Assembly: GCA_934597175.1 (NCBI GenBank)
Contig: CAKTQR010000016.1
Coordinates: 1 to 45,792, forward strand
From: an uncultured Oscillospiraceae bacterium
GTDB lineage: Bacteria; Bacillota; Clostridia; Oscillospirales; Oscillospiraceae
DNA: 45,792 nucleotides
Direction of reading: 5' to 3'
The notes below the pieces were generated by a model. It made no database searches, was not told the origin of the DNA, and worked only from the letters and a program-made list of their open reading frames with translations. The position numbers were made by a program, and so were the translations under genes. Each line of letters begins with the position of its first letter. Positions within the stretch are counted from its first letter, which is position 1. This document shows, one piece after another, positions 1 to 7,346 of this stretch.

Positions 1-74
1 GAATGGTAGACACGGCGGACTTAAAATCCTCTGATGCTTGCGTCGTGCCGGTTCGAGTCCGGCCACCGGCACCA
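1..74 (+). tRNA. tRNA-Leu (anticodon UAA), 5' end cut by window edge
   Basis: The 3' acceptor strand CACCGGC at 64-70, discriminator A and encoded CCA (72-74) are present, as are the T-arm with GGTTCGAGTCC and an anticodon loop ACTTAAAAT centred on TAA. The long variable arm (TGCTTGCGTCG region) marks a class II tRNA. The first bases (acceptor 5' strand and part of the D-arm) lie outside the window. Confidence 0.93.
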
Positions 75-109
75 AAAACTCCGCTCCCCTTTTGGGGAGC
101 GGAGTTTTT
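75..109 (+). terminator. rho-independent terminator after tRNA-Leu
   Basis: Perfect 16-bp stem (AAAAACTCCGCTCCCC paired with its complement) with a TTTT loop, ending in a run of T. It directly follows the tRNA CCA. Confidence 0.9.
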
Positions 110-185
110 AGCGTTGAGCCGTGTTATGTGCGTATTTTACAAACGGCGGTCACAAAGCGGGCGCTGATATGTTGGAATTAATAAT

Positions 186-203
186 TATGAATATTTATGT
201 GAA
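186..203 (+). promoter_or_regulatory. ARG-box-like ArgR operator, upstream site
   Basis: TATGAATATTTATGTGAA matches the ArgR/AhrC consensus TNTGAATWWWWATTCANW at 15 of 18 positions, with a perfect left half. It sits just upstream of the argG -35 box. Operator assignment is inferred from the consensus and the arginine genes downstream. Confidence 0.55.
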
Positions 204-209
204 AAACAC

Positions 210-237
210 TTGGCTTTTATTCACTCGAATGTATAAT
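210..237 (+). promoter_or_regulatory. sigma-A-type promoter of the arg/car operon
   Basis: -35 TTGGCT (210-215), 16-bp spacer, perfect -10 TATAAT (232-237). The predicted start is about 35 nt before argG. The two ARG-box-like sites bracket this promoter, which fits repression by ArgR. Confidence 0.75.
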
Positions 238-238
238 A

Positions 239-256
239 AGCGCATAATTATTCAAA
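239..256 (+). promoter_or_regulatory. ARG-box-like ArgR operator, downstream site
   Basis: AGCGCATAATTATTCAAA has a perfect right half (WWWWATTCANW) and a degenerate left half. It overlaps the predicted transcription start. The centre-to-centre distance from the first site is 53 bp, about five helical turns. Confidence 0.5.
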
Positions 257-278
257 AAAAAGGGGGGGCAACAACATC

Positions 279-1499
279 ATGAATAAACAGGACATAAAAA
301 AAGTCGTATTGGCATATTCCGGCGGCCTTGATACATCGATAATCATCCCCTGGCTGAAGGAGAACTGCAACGATCCCGAGATAATCGCCGTTGCAGGCAA
401 TGTCGGTCAGGCCGACGAGCTTGACGGACTTGAGGAAAAGGCGATAAAGACCGGCGCAAGCAAGCTTATCGTTGCCGATCTAGTCGACGAGATGGTCGAC
501 GAGGTCATTCTTCCGGCACTGAAGATGGACGCAAAGTACGAGACCTACCTGCTCGGTACGGCGTTTGCCCGTCCTGTCATCGGCAAGAAGCTGGCCGAGA
601 TCGCCATCGCCGAGGGTGCGGATGCAATCGTGCACGGCGCTACCGGCAAGGGCAACGACCATGTCCGCTTCGAGCTTGCCATCAAGCGTTTTGCCCCCGA
701 CATGAAGGTCATCGCTCCGTGGCGTGAGTGGGATATCAAGTCCCGTGACGAGGAGATCGACTACGCCGAGGCGCACAATGTTCCTCTTAAGATCAGCCGT
801 GAGACCAACTATTCCAAGGACAAGAATCTGTGGCATCTGAGTCACGAGGGACTTGACCTTGAAGATCCCGCAAACGAGCCGGATTACGACAAGCCGGGCT
901 TCCTCGAAATGGGCGTTTCGCCGATGCAGGCGCCCGACGCTCCCACCTATGTCACCATCGACTTTGAAGCGGGCGTTCCCGTCGCAGTCGACGGCGAGAA
1001 GATGAAGCCCAGCAAGGTCATAGAAAAGCTCAACGCCGTGGGCGGCGCAAACGGCATCGGCATAATCGACATCGTCGAAAACCGCCTCGTCGGCATGAAG
1101 GACCGCGGTATATACGAAACTCCGGGCGGCACTATCCTCTACTTTGCGCATGAGCAGCTTGAGATGCTGACGCTCGACAAGGACACCCTGCACGAGAAGA
1201 AAAAGCTCGCCATCGTCATGGCAGACCAGATATACAACGGCAAGTGGTACTCTGCCCTTACCGACGCACTTATCGCCTTTGCAGACGAGTCGAACAAATA
1301 TGTCACCGGCTCTGTCAAGCTCAAGCTCTACAAGGGCAACATCATCCCCGCCGGAACGACCAGCCCCTACTCTCTCTACAGCGAGGAGCTCGTCACTTTC
1401 GGCGAGAGCGACTACGACCAGGCACAGGCCGCAGGCTTTATAAACCTCTGGGGCATGCCGACCAAGGTCGAGGCGCTGCGTGAGCAGGGCAAGCTCTGA
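279..1499 (+). CDS. argG: argininosuccinate synthase
   Basis: ATP-dependent condensation of citrulline with aspartate to argininosuccinate, the seventh step of arginine synthesis in the cytoplasm. The 406-residue length is normal for the family. The N-type ATP pyrophosphatase loop AYSGGLDTS is at residues 12-20, and the family blocks around HGATGKGNDHVRFE and the Y-S-L-Y-S region near the C-terminus are present. The ATG is preceded by a run of A and G (AGGGGGGG) about 10 nt upstream; no other start is plausible. It is the first gene of the operon, with argH 40 bp downstream, behind a promoter with ARG-box-like sites. Confidence 0.97.
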   Translation: MNKQDIKKVVLAYSGGLDTSIIIPWLKENCNDPEIIAVAGNVGQADELDGLEEKAIKTGASKLIVADLVDEMVDEVILPALKMDAKYETYLLGTAFARPVIGKKLAEIAIAEGADAIVHGATGKGNDHVRFELAIKRFAPDMKVIAPWREWDIKSRDEEIDYAEAHNVPLKISRETNYSKDKNLWHLSHEGLDLEDPANEPDYDKPGFLEMGVSPMQAPDAPTYVTIDFEAGVPVAVDGEKMKPSKVIEKLNAVGGANGIGIIDIVENRLVGMKDRGIYETPGGTILYFAHEQLEMLTLDKDTLHEKKKLAIVMADQIYNGKWYSALTDALIAFADESNKYVTGSVKLKLYKGNIIPAGTTSPYSLYSEELVTFGESDYDQAQAAGFINLWGMPTKVEALREQGKL

Positions 1500-1539
1500 T
1501 ATCTGTGCGGCAAACGAAAAAGTAAGGAAGTGACTGAGC

Positions 1540-2922
1540 ATGGCTAAACTTTGGGCCGGACGCACGGACGGCAGCACCGACAGTCTGGCGGATGATTTTA
1601 ACTCGTCCATTCCCTTTGACTGCCGAATGTACAGGCAGGATATCACCGGCAGCATGGCTCACGCCGCCATGCTCGGCGCTGCCGGCATCATAGGCAGCGA
1701 TGACGCCGAAGCACTTGTTGACGGTCTTCAGGGGATACTGGACGACCTTGACTCCGGCAAGCTGCAATTTGACCTTAAATGCGAGGATATACACATGTTT
1801 GTCGAGCAGGTGCTCACCGAGCGGCTCGGCGACACGGGCAGGAAGCTGCACACGGCACGCAGCAGAAACGACCAGGTCGCACTCGACCTGAGAATGTACC
1901 TGCGTGGGCAGTGCGACGGCATATCGTCGCAGATAAAGCAGCTCATCGAGGCGCTGAGCGACAAGGCGCAGGAATACGGCGATGCGATAATGCCGGGCTA
2001 TACCCACTTGCAGAGAGCGCAGCCGATAACCTTCGGTCATCATATTATGGCTTACGCCATGATGCTGCTGCGTGACCTTGACAGGCTCTCCGATTGCAGA
2101 CGGCGCATGAATCAAAGCCCCATCGGCTGCTGCGCCCTCGCCGGAACGACCTATCCCACGGGCCGGCGCTCGGAGGCAAAGGTGCTCGGCTTTGACGGCA
2201 TATGCATGAATTCACTCGACGGAGTTTCCGACCGTGATTTCTGCGTCGAGCTTCTCGGCTCGCTGTCGATACTCATGATGCACCTGTCCCGCCTTTCCGA
2301 GGAGCTGATACTCTGGACGAGCTGGGAGTTCGGCTTCGTGGAGCTGTCGGACGCCTACACGACGGGCTCATCGATCATGCCGCAGAAGAAAAATTCCGAC
2401 ATGGCGGAGCTCATCCGAGGAAAAACGGGGCGTGTTTACGGTGACCTCATGGGCATGCTGACCGTCCTCAAGGGTCTTCCGATAGCATACAACAAGGATA
2501 TGCAGGAGGACAAGGAGGGCGTGTTCGACGCCTGTGACACCGTTTCGATGTGTCTGCCGGTCATGACGGGCATGATAAAGACCATGACCGCAAAGCCCGA
2601 CTCAATGCGCAAGGCTGCGCAGAAGGGCTTTATAAATGCGACCGACCTTGCCGATTACCTCGTCAGAAAGGGGCTTCCCTTCCGAAGCACCTATAAGATC
2701 GTCGGCTCGATAGTCGGCGACTGCATAAAGGCGGGGACTGTTTTAGAAGAACTCCCCATTGAAAGCTACAAAAAATACAGCGAGCTGTTCGAGCCGGATG
2801 TATACGAGGCCATTGATCTCATCGAGTGCGTAAAAAGGCGCACGAGTGAGGGCGGTCCGGCGAAGCTCCGGGAGCAGCTGGACTATGTAAATAACATTTT
2901 GAAAGGAACTCCGGAATCATGA
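1540..2922 (+). CDS. argH: argininosuccinate lyase
   Basis: Cleaves argininosuccinate to arginine and fumarate; belongs to the fumarase/aspartase superfamily and works as a homotetramer. At 460 residues it is full length. The N-terminal LWAGRTDG segment is typical of ArgH, the HTARSRNDQ block is present, and the superfamily signature GSSIMPQKKN falls at residues 276-285. The start follows an AAGGAAG ribosome site about 10 nt upstream. Its TGA overlaps the ATG of the downstream binding-protein gene (ATGA), indicating translational coupling between arginine synthesis and the transporter. Confidence 0.97.
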   Translation: MAKLWAGRTDGSTDSLADDFNSSIPFDCRMYRQDITGSMAHAAMLGAAGIIGSDDAEALVDGLQGILDDLDSGKLQFDLKCEDIHMFVEQVLTERLGDTGRKLHTARSRNDQVALDLRMYLRGQCDGISSQIKQLIEALSDKAQEYGDAIMPGYTHLQRAQPITFGHHIMAYAMMLLRDLDRLSDCRRRMNQSPIGCCALAGTTYPTGRRSEAKVLGFDGICMNSLDGVSDRDFCVELLGSLSILMMHLSRLSEELILWTSWEFGFVELSDAYTTGSSIMPQKKNSDMAELIRGKTGRVYGDLMGMLTVLKGLPIAYNKDMQEDKEGVFDACDTVSMCLPVMTGMIKTMTAKPDSMRKAAQKGFINATDLADYLVRKGLPFRSTYKIVGSIVGDCIKAGTVLEELPIESYKKYSELFEPDVYEAIDLIECVKRRTSEGGPAKLREQLDYVNNILKGTPES

Positions 2923-3713
2923 AAAAGACAATTGCTCTTATCCTGTCCGTAATAATGATATGCGCCCTGTTCACCGGCTGCGGCAGCGACAGCCAATCGG
3001 CGCTCGAAAAAGTAAAGAAAGCCGGTAAGCTCACCATAGCCACCAGCCCCGATTTCCCCCCGTTTGAATCTCTTTCCGCCGACGGCAGCGTTGAGGGCAT
3101 CGAGATCGATATCCTCAACCTTATCTGCGACAAGCTCGGCGTTGAGCTCGAGATAAACCAGATGGACTTTGACTCCGTGCTCCCCGGTGTTCAGGCCGGC
3201 AAGTACGATGTCGGCGTGTCCGGCATCTCGGTCACCGAGAAGCGTCAGAAGGATGTCCTCTTCACCGACCCCTACTGTCTCGCAGCACAGGCCATTGTAG
3301 TCACCGAGGGAAGCGACATCACCTGCAAGGCCGACCTCGAGGGCAAAAAGGTCTCGGTCCAGACCGGTACAACAGCAGAGACCTTCTGCATGGAAAATGG
3401 CTACAATGTAAGCTCCTTTGCGGCAAACAGCGATGCGCAGGCCGCACTTACAAGCGGCAAGGTCGACGCATGGGTCATCGACGATCTGACTGCGGCCGAC
3501 ATGGTCAAGGTCTATAACGAGGCCGGCAGCAGCAAGCTCGTCATCCTCGACGAGGCAATGACCACCGAGCCCTACGCATTTGCCTTCAGCTTCGGCAGCG
3601 AGGATCTCGTTGAGGAGATAAACTCCATTCTCTCCGAGCTGCTGGCCGACGGTACGATCGCTTCGATCTTCGAAAAGTACGAAGCTCCGTACACCTCCCC
3701 CGCAAATTCGTAA
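2919..3713 (+). CDS. amino-acid ABC transporter substrate-binding lipoprotein (SBP family 3)
   Basis: Extracytoplasmic solute receptor for a polar amino acid, probably lipid-anchored. A charged N-terminus and hydrophobic stretch end in lipobox LFTGC with Cys21 as the modification site. After it, KAGKLTIATSPDFPPFE and the GIEIDILNLI and GVSGISVTEKR segments are diagnostic of SBP family 3. Length 264 is normal. The start overlaps the argH stop by 4 bp, with GAAAGGA upstream. Position between argH and argF suggests arginine, ornithine or citrulline as ligand, but the specificity is inferred from context only. Confidence 0.9.
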   Translation: MKKTIALILSVIMICALFTGCGSDSQSALEKVKKAGKLTIATSPDFPPFESLSADGSVEGIEIDILNLICDKLGVELEINQMDFDSVLPGVQAGKYDVGVSGISVTEKRQKDVLFTDPYCLAAQAIVVTEGSDITCKADLEGKKVSVQTGTTAETFCMENGYNVSSFAANSDAQAALTSGKVDAWVIDDLTAADMVKVYNEAGSSKLVILDEAMTTEPYAFAFSFGSEDLVEEINSILSELLADGTIASIFEKYEAPYTSPANS

Positions 3714-3737
3714 CAAAAATCAGAACAAATGCTTATT

Positions 3738-3764
3738 GGGGGCAGAAGCCGGGCTTCTGCCCCC
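3738..3764 (+). other. intercistronic hairpin
   Basis: Perfect 12-bp stem GGGGGCAGAAGC / GCTTCTGCCCCC with a 3-nt loop and no T run after it. It lies in the 103-bp gap between binding-protein and permease genes. Such hairpins often protect the upstream message so that the receptor is made in excess over the membrane subunit; that role is inferred. Confidence 0.7.
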
Positions 3765-3816
3765 GAGCGTGTAAAACAAGCACGCTTTGAATACTACACC
3801 AAGCGGAGGCGTATAC

Positions 3817-4560
3817 ATGGTTTTCCTCACACAATGGCTCACAAACCTGCCGGAGGCCGTAATTCAGTCGGTCACACAGTGGCTTGCAAAGCTGCGTGAG
3901 ACATTTATTGACACAAATTACTGGCAAATGATGCTCGAGGGTCTGGGCAACACAATGATCATCACCCTCGGCGCACTGCTCATCGGTCTCGTTATCGGCG
4001 TTTTTATAGCGGTCATCAAATACTGCTCGGAAGATGTTAAGGCACTAAAGCCCCTTGCGTGGCTGTGCAATGCTTATGTCACGGTCATACGAGGCGTTCC
4101 CGTCGTCGTTTTGCTGCTGATATTCTTTTTCATCATCCTCACAAGGGCTGACGGCATAACCGTCGGCATCCTGACCTTCGGCATAAACTCCGGCGCATAC
4201 ATGGCAGAGCTCATACGAAGCGGCATAAACGCCGTCGATGTCGGACAGATGGAGGCCGGACGAAGCCTCGGTCTGTCACGGATTCAGACGATGCGCAGGA
4301 TCATTCTTCCCCAGGCGGTGCGCTACATTCTCCCTGCCATCGGCAACGAGCTCATAGCCCTTTTAAAGGAGACCGCCGTTGCCGGCTATGTTGCGGTCGT
4401 CGACCTCACCCGTGCCGGAAACCTTGTGCGCAACAACACCTACGATGCGGTCAACCCGCTGCTTATCGTGGCGCTGACCTACTTCCTGCTCGTTCTTATT
4501 CTCACGAAGCTTCTCGGCGGGCTTGAAAGGAGGCTGTCGAAGAATGATAAGCGTAACTAA
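3817..4560 (+). CDS. amino-acid ABC transporter permease (HisM/GlnP type)
   Basis: Membrane subunit of the polar amino-acid importer. About five hydrophobic helices are visible, beginning near residue 25 (GNTMIITLGALLIGLVIG), and the EAA loop that contacts the ATPase reads EAGRSLGLSRIQTMRRIILP. ATG at 3817 is chosen because GGAGG at 3805-3809 is 7 nt upstream; the longer frame from a TTG at 3787 has no ribosome site. Product 247 residues. The 3' end overlaps the ATPase gene by 17 bp. Confidence 0.92.
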   Translation: MVFLTQWLTNLPEAVIQSVTQWLAKLRETFIDTNYWQMMLEGLGNTMIITLGALLIGLVIGVFIAVIKYCSEDVKALKPLAWLCNAYVTVIRGVPVVVLLLIFFFIILTRADGITVGILTFGINSGAYMAELIRSGINAVDVGQMEAGRSLGLSRIQTMRRIILPQAVRYILPAIGNELIALLKETAVAGYVAVVDLTRAGNLVRNNTYDAVNPLLIVALTYFLLVLILTKLLGGLERRLSKNDKRN

Positions 4561-5265
4561 GCTGTGCAAATCCTTTGACGGGATGCAGGTCTTAAACGGC
4601 ATCGATCTTGAAATTGAAAAGGGCGATGTCATATGCATCATCGGGCCGTCGGGCTCGGGCAAGTCGACCTTTCTGCGCTGCCTTAATCTTCTTGAGCGGC
4701 CGAGCTCCGGCAGTATTCTCTTTGAGGGCTGCGAGCTGACGGACAAGAGCATCGACCTTAACCGCCACCGTCAGAAGACGGGCATGGTGTTCCAGCAGTT
4801 CAACCTCTTTCCGCACATGACGGTGCTGGATAATCTCACCTGCGCCCCGGTGATGCTCAAAAAGGCGACAAAGGAGCAGGCCGAGAAAAAGGCCATTGAG
4901 CTGCTGGCACGCATCGGGCTTGTCGACCGTGTCGACGCATGGCCCAATCAGCTCTCCGGCGGGCAGAAGCAGCGTGTTGCGATAGTCCGTGCCTGTGCAC
5001 GGAGCCGGATGTGATGCTCTTTGACGAGCCGACCTCGGCGCTCGACCCGGAGATGGTCGGCGAGGTGCTCGATGTCATGAAGGAGCTTGCCGTCAGCGGC
5101 ATGACGATGGTCGTCGTCACCCACGAGATAGGCTTTGCACGGGAGGTATCTAACCGTGTGCTGTTTCTTGACGGCGGAGTCATCGCCGAGCAGGGCACGC
5201 CCGACGAGATATTCGGTGCGCCCAAATGCGAGCGGCTGCGCTCGTTTTTAGCCAAGGTTTTATAA
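4544..5265 (+). pseudogene. amino-acid ABC transporter ATP-binding protein, frameshifted
   Basis: ATPase of the importer (GlnQ/HisP family). The first part carries Walker A GPSGSGKST and the signature LSGGQKQRVAIVRA. The frame then runs into TGA at about 5009, while a frame one base away continues with CTEPDVMLFDEPTSALDPEMV (Walker B, D-loop), the H-loop VTHE and a normal C-terminus ending at 5265. Family alignment expects RALCTEPDVM, so one C appears to be missing after 4993 (GCCTGTGC instead of GCCCTGTGC). The start ATG at 4544 is preceded by AAAGGAGG. It is either a true recent loss or a sequencing error in a short C run; all other conserved residues are intact, which favours error or a very young mutation. 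No slippery heptamer is present. Confidence 0.85.
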
Positions 5266-5276
5266 GGAGAAAAAGC

Positions 5277-6266
5277 ATGGAACAGTTTTATCACAGGAAT
5301 TTTCTTAAGCTGCTCGACCTCGCCCCGGAGGAGATCGACCTGCTTTTAACATACTCAGCAAAGCTCAAGGCCGAGAAAAAGGCCGGAGTTCCGCACAAGT
5401 TCTGCGAGGGCAAGAACATTGCGCTCATCTTCGAGAAAACCTCAACGAGGACACGCTGCTCTTTTGAGGTCGCAGCCGCAGATCTCGGCATTCACCCCGT
5501 TTACCTCGACCCCAAATCGTCGCAGATAGGCAAAAAGGAGTCCATCGCCGACACCGCACGGGTTCTCGGGCGCATGTTCGACGGCATCGAGTACCGTGGC
5601 TACGGTCAGGAGCGTGTTGAGGCGCTTGCAAAGTACGCAGGCGTGCCCGTATGGAACGGTCTGACGAATGAGTTCCACCCCACGCAGATACTCGCAGACT
5701 TTCTGACCATACGGGAGCATTTCGGCAGGCTTGCGGGCATCAAGCTCGTGTACATGGGAGACGCACGCTACAACATGGGCAACTCCCTCATGGTCGGCTG
5801 CGCAAAGATGGGCATGCATCTTGTCACCTGTGCTCCCGAGGGGTACTTCCAAGATCCCGCTCTTGTCGCACAGTGTCAGGCGATCGCCGCCGAGACGGGT
5901 GCGGTGCTGGAGTTTGACTCCGACCCCATGAGCGCAACGAAAAACGCCGATGTTATCTACACCGATGTCTGGGTATCCATGGGCGAGCCCGAGGAGGTCT
6001 GGGCAGACAGGATAGCAAAGCTCTCGCCGTATCAGGTCAACGAAAAGCTCATGGAAAACGCAGGAGCGCAGTGCCGTTTTATGCACTGCCTGCCGGCGTT
6101 CCACGACATTGAGACCGAGACCGGCCGGGAGATACAGAAGAAATTCGGCATAGACTGCATGGAGGTCACCCACGGCGTATTTGAGGGGCCGCAGTCTATT
6201 GTCTTTGACGAGGCCGAGAACAGGATGCACACGATAAAGGCCGTTATTGCGGCGACATTGGTATAA
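5277..6266 (+). CDS. argF: ornithine carbamoyltransferase
   Basis: Transfers the carbamoyl group from carbamoyl phosphate to ornithine, giving citrulline. The carbamoyl-phosphate loop STRTR is at residues 56-60, and the ornithine-side motif HCLPAFHD starts at residue 270. The MGDARYNMGNSLM block is also typical. ATG at 5277 follows AAGGAG at 5264-5269; the longer upstream frame overlaps the ATPase gene and has no ribosome site. Product 329 residues, normal length. It is followed 9 bp later by carA, which supplies its substrate. Confidence 0.96.
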   Translation: MEQFYHRNFLKLLDLAPEEIDLLLTYSAKLKAEKKAGVPHKFCEGKNIALIFEKTSTRTRCSFEVAAADLGIHPVYLDPKSSQIGKKESIADTARVLGRMFDGIEYRGYGQERVEALAKYAGVPVWNGLTNEFHPTQILADFLTIREHFGRLAGIKLVYMGDARYNMGNSLMVGCAKMGMHLVTCAPEGYFQDPALVAQCQAIAAETGAVLEFDSDPMSATKNADVIYTDVWVSMGEPEEVWADRIAKLSPYQVNEKLMENAGAQCRFMHCLPAFHDIETETGREIQKKFGIDCMEVTHGVFEGPQSIVFDEAENRMHTIKAVIAATLV

Positions 6267-6275
6267 GGGTGCGCT

Positions 6276-7346
6276 ATGGAAAAAGCATATTTGGTGCTCG
6301 GCAGCGGCGAGGTCTACGAGGGACGGCGCATAGGTGCTCCCGGAGACGGCACGGGCGAGCTGGTATTTACAACAGGCATGGTCGGCTATCTTGAAACGCT
6401 CACAGATCCGAGCTATGCAGGACAGATAATAATGCAGACCTTCCCCCTCATCGGCAACTACGGCGTTATTCCCGAGGATTTTGAGGGCGCTCCCGCTGCA
6501 AAGGGCTATGTCGTGCGTGAGCTGTGCGGCACGCCGTCAAACTTCCGCAGCGAGTATGAGCTGGATAAGTTTTTAAAGAACAACAACATCCCCGGTATCT
6601 GTGGGGTCGATACCCGTGAGATAACAAGGCTCATACGGGAAAACGGAGTTGTCAACGCAAGCATTTGCTCTTTTCCCCCGACGAGCCTTGACGGCATAAA
6701 CGCATACACCGTTGCGGGGGTCGTCGAAAAGGTCAGCTGCAAGGAAAAGCACACAATCCCGGCTGCGGGCGAAAAGCTCTTTTCGGTCGCACTCATCGAC
6801 TACGGCGCAAAGAAAAACATCATCCGCTGCCTTATAAAGCGTGGCTGCGAGGTGACGGTATATCCGAGCACGACACCGGCAGAGGAGATTCTCTCCGGCG
6901 GACATGACGGGCTCATGCTCTCGAACGGTCCTGGCGACCCCGAGGAAAATGTCTACTGCATCGAGCAGCTGAAGAAGCTGCTCGGCAAAATGCCCGTATT
7001 CGGCATCTGCCTCGGGCATCAGCTCACGGCGCTTGCCATGGGCGGCAGGACCGTGAAGCTCAAGTACGGTCACCGTGGCGGCAATCAGCCGGTACACGAG
7101 CCCGACAGCGGCAGGACATATATAAGCAGCCAAAACCACGGCTACGCCGTTGTCAGCGAAAGCTTAAAGGGCAGAGCCCGTGAGATATTCACAAACGCAA
7201 ATGACGGAAGCTGCGAGGGTCTTGAATACCCCGGTATAAGCTGCTTTACCGTGCAGTTCCACCCCGAGGCCTGCTCAGGACCGAAGGACACGGAATTTCT
7301 TTTCGATCGCTTCATTGCAATGATGGGAGGTGCGCAGGATGCCTAA
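6276..7346 (+). CDS. carA: carbamoyl-phosphate synthase small subunit (glutaminase)
   Basis: Hydrolyses glutamine and channels ammonia to CarB for carbamoyl phosphate used in arginine and pyrimidine synthesis. The N-terminal CPSase small-chain domain (LVFTTGMVGYLETLTDPSY) is followed by a class I glutamine amidotransferase with nucleophile Cys245 in FGICLGHQL and the His-Glu pair in QFHPEACSGP. The 356-residue length is normal. The 3' end overlaps the carB start by 8 bp, so the two subunits are translationally coupled. Confidence 0.96.
   Translation: MEKAYLVLGSGEVYEGRRIGAPGDGTGELVFTTGMVGYLETLTDPSYAGQIIMQTFPLIGNYGVIPEDFEGAPAAKGYVVRELCGTPSNFRSEYELDKFLKNNNIPGICGVDTREITRLIRENGVVNASICSFPPTSLDGINAYTVAGVVEKVSCKEKHTIPAAGEKLFSVALIDYGAKKNIIRCLIKRGCEVTVYPSTTPAEEILSGGHDGLMLSNGPGDPEENVYCIEQLKKLLGKMPVFGICLGHQLTALAMGGRTVKLKYGHRGGNQPVHEPDSGRTYISSQNHGYAVVSESLKGRAREIFTNANDGSCEGLEYPGISCFTVQFHPEACSGPKDTEFLFDRFIAMMGGAQDA

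Noticed and set aside
480..1655. 391-codon open frame antisense to argG
   Set aside because: Overlaps argG completely and the argH start; no supporting signal.
4985..5012. Programmed ribosomal frameshift in the ABC ATPase
   Set aside because: A -1 shift would be needed, but there is no X-XXY-YYZ slippery heptamer, no stimulatory Shine-Dalgarno and no clear downstream hairpin; ABC ATPases are not known to use one.
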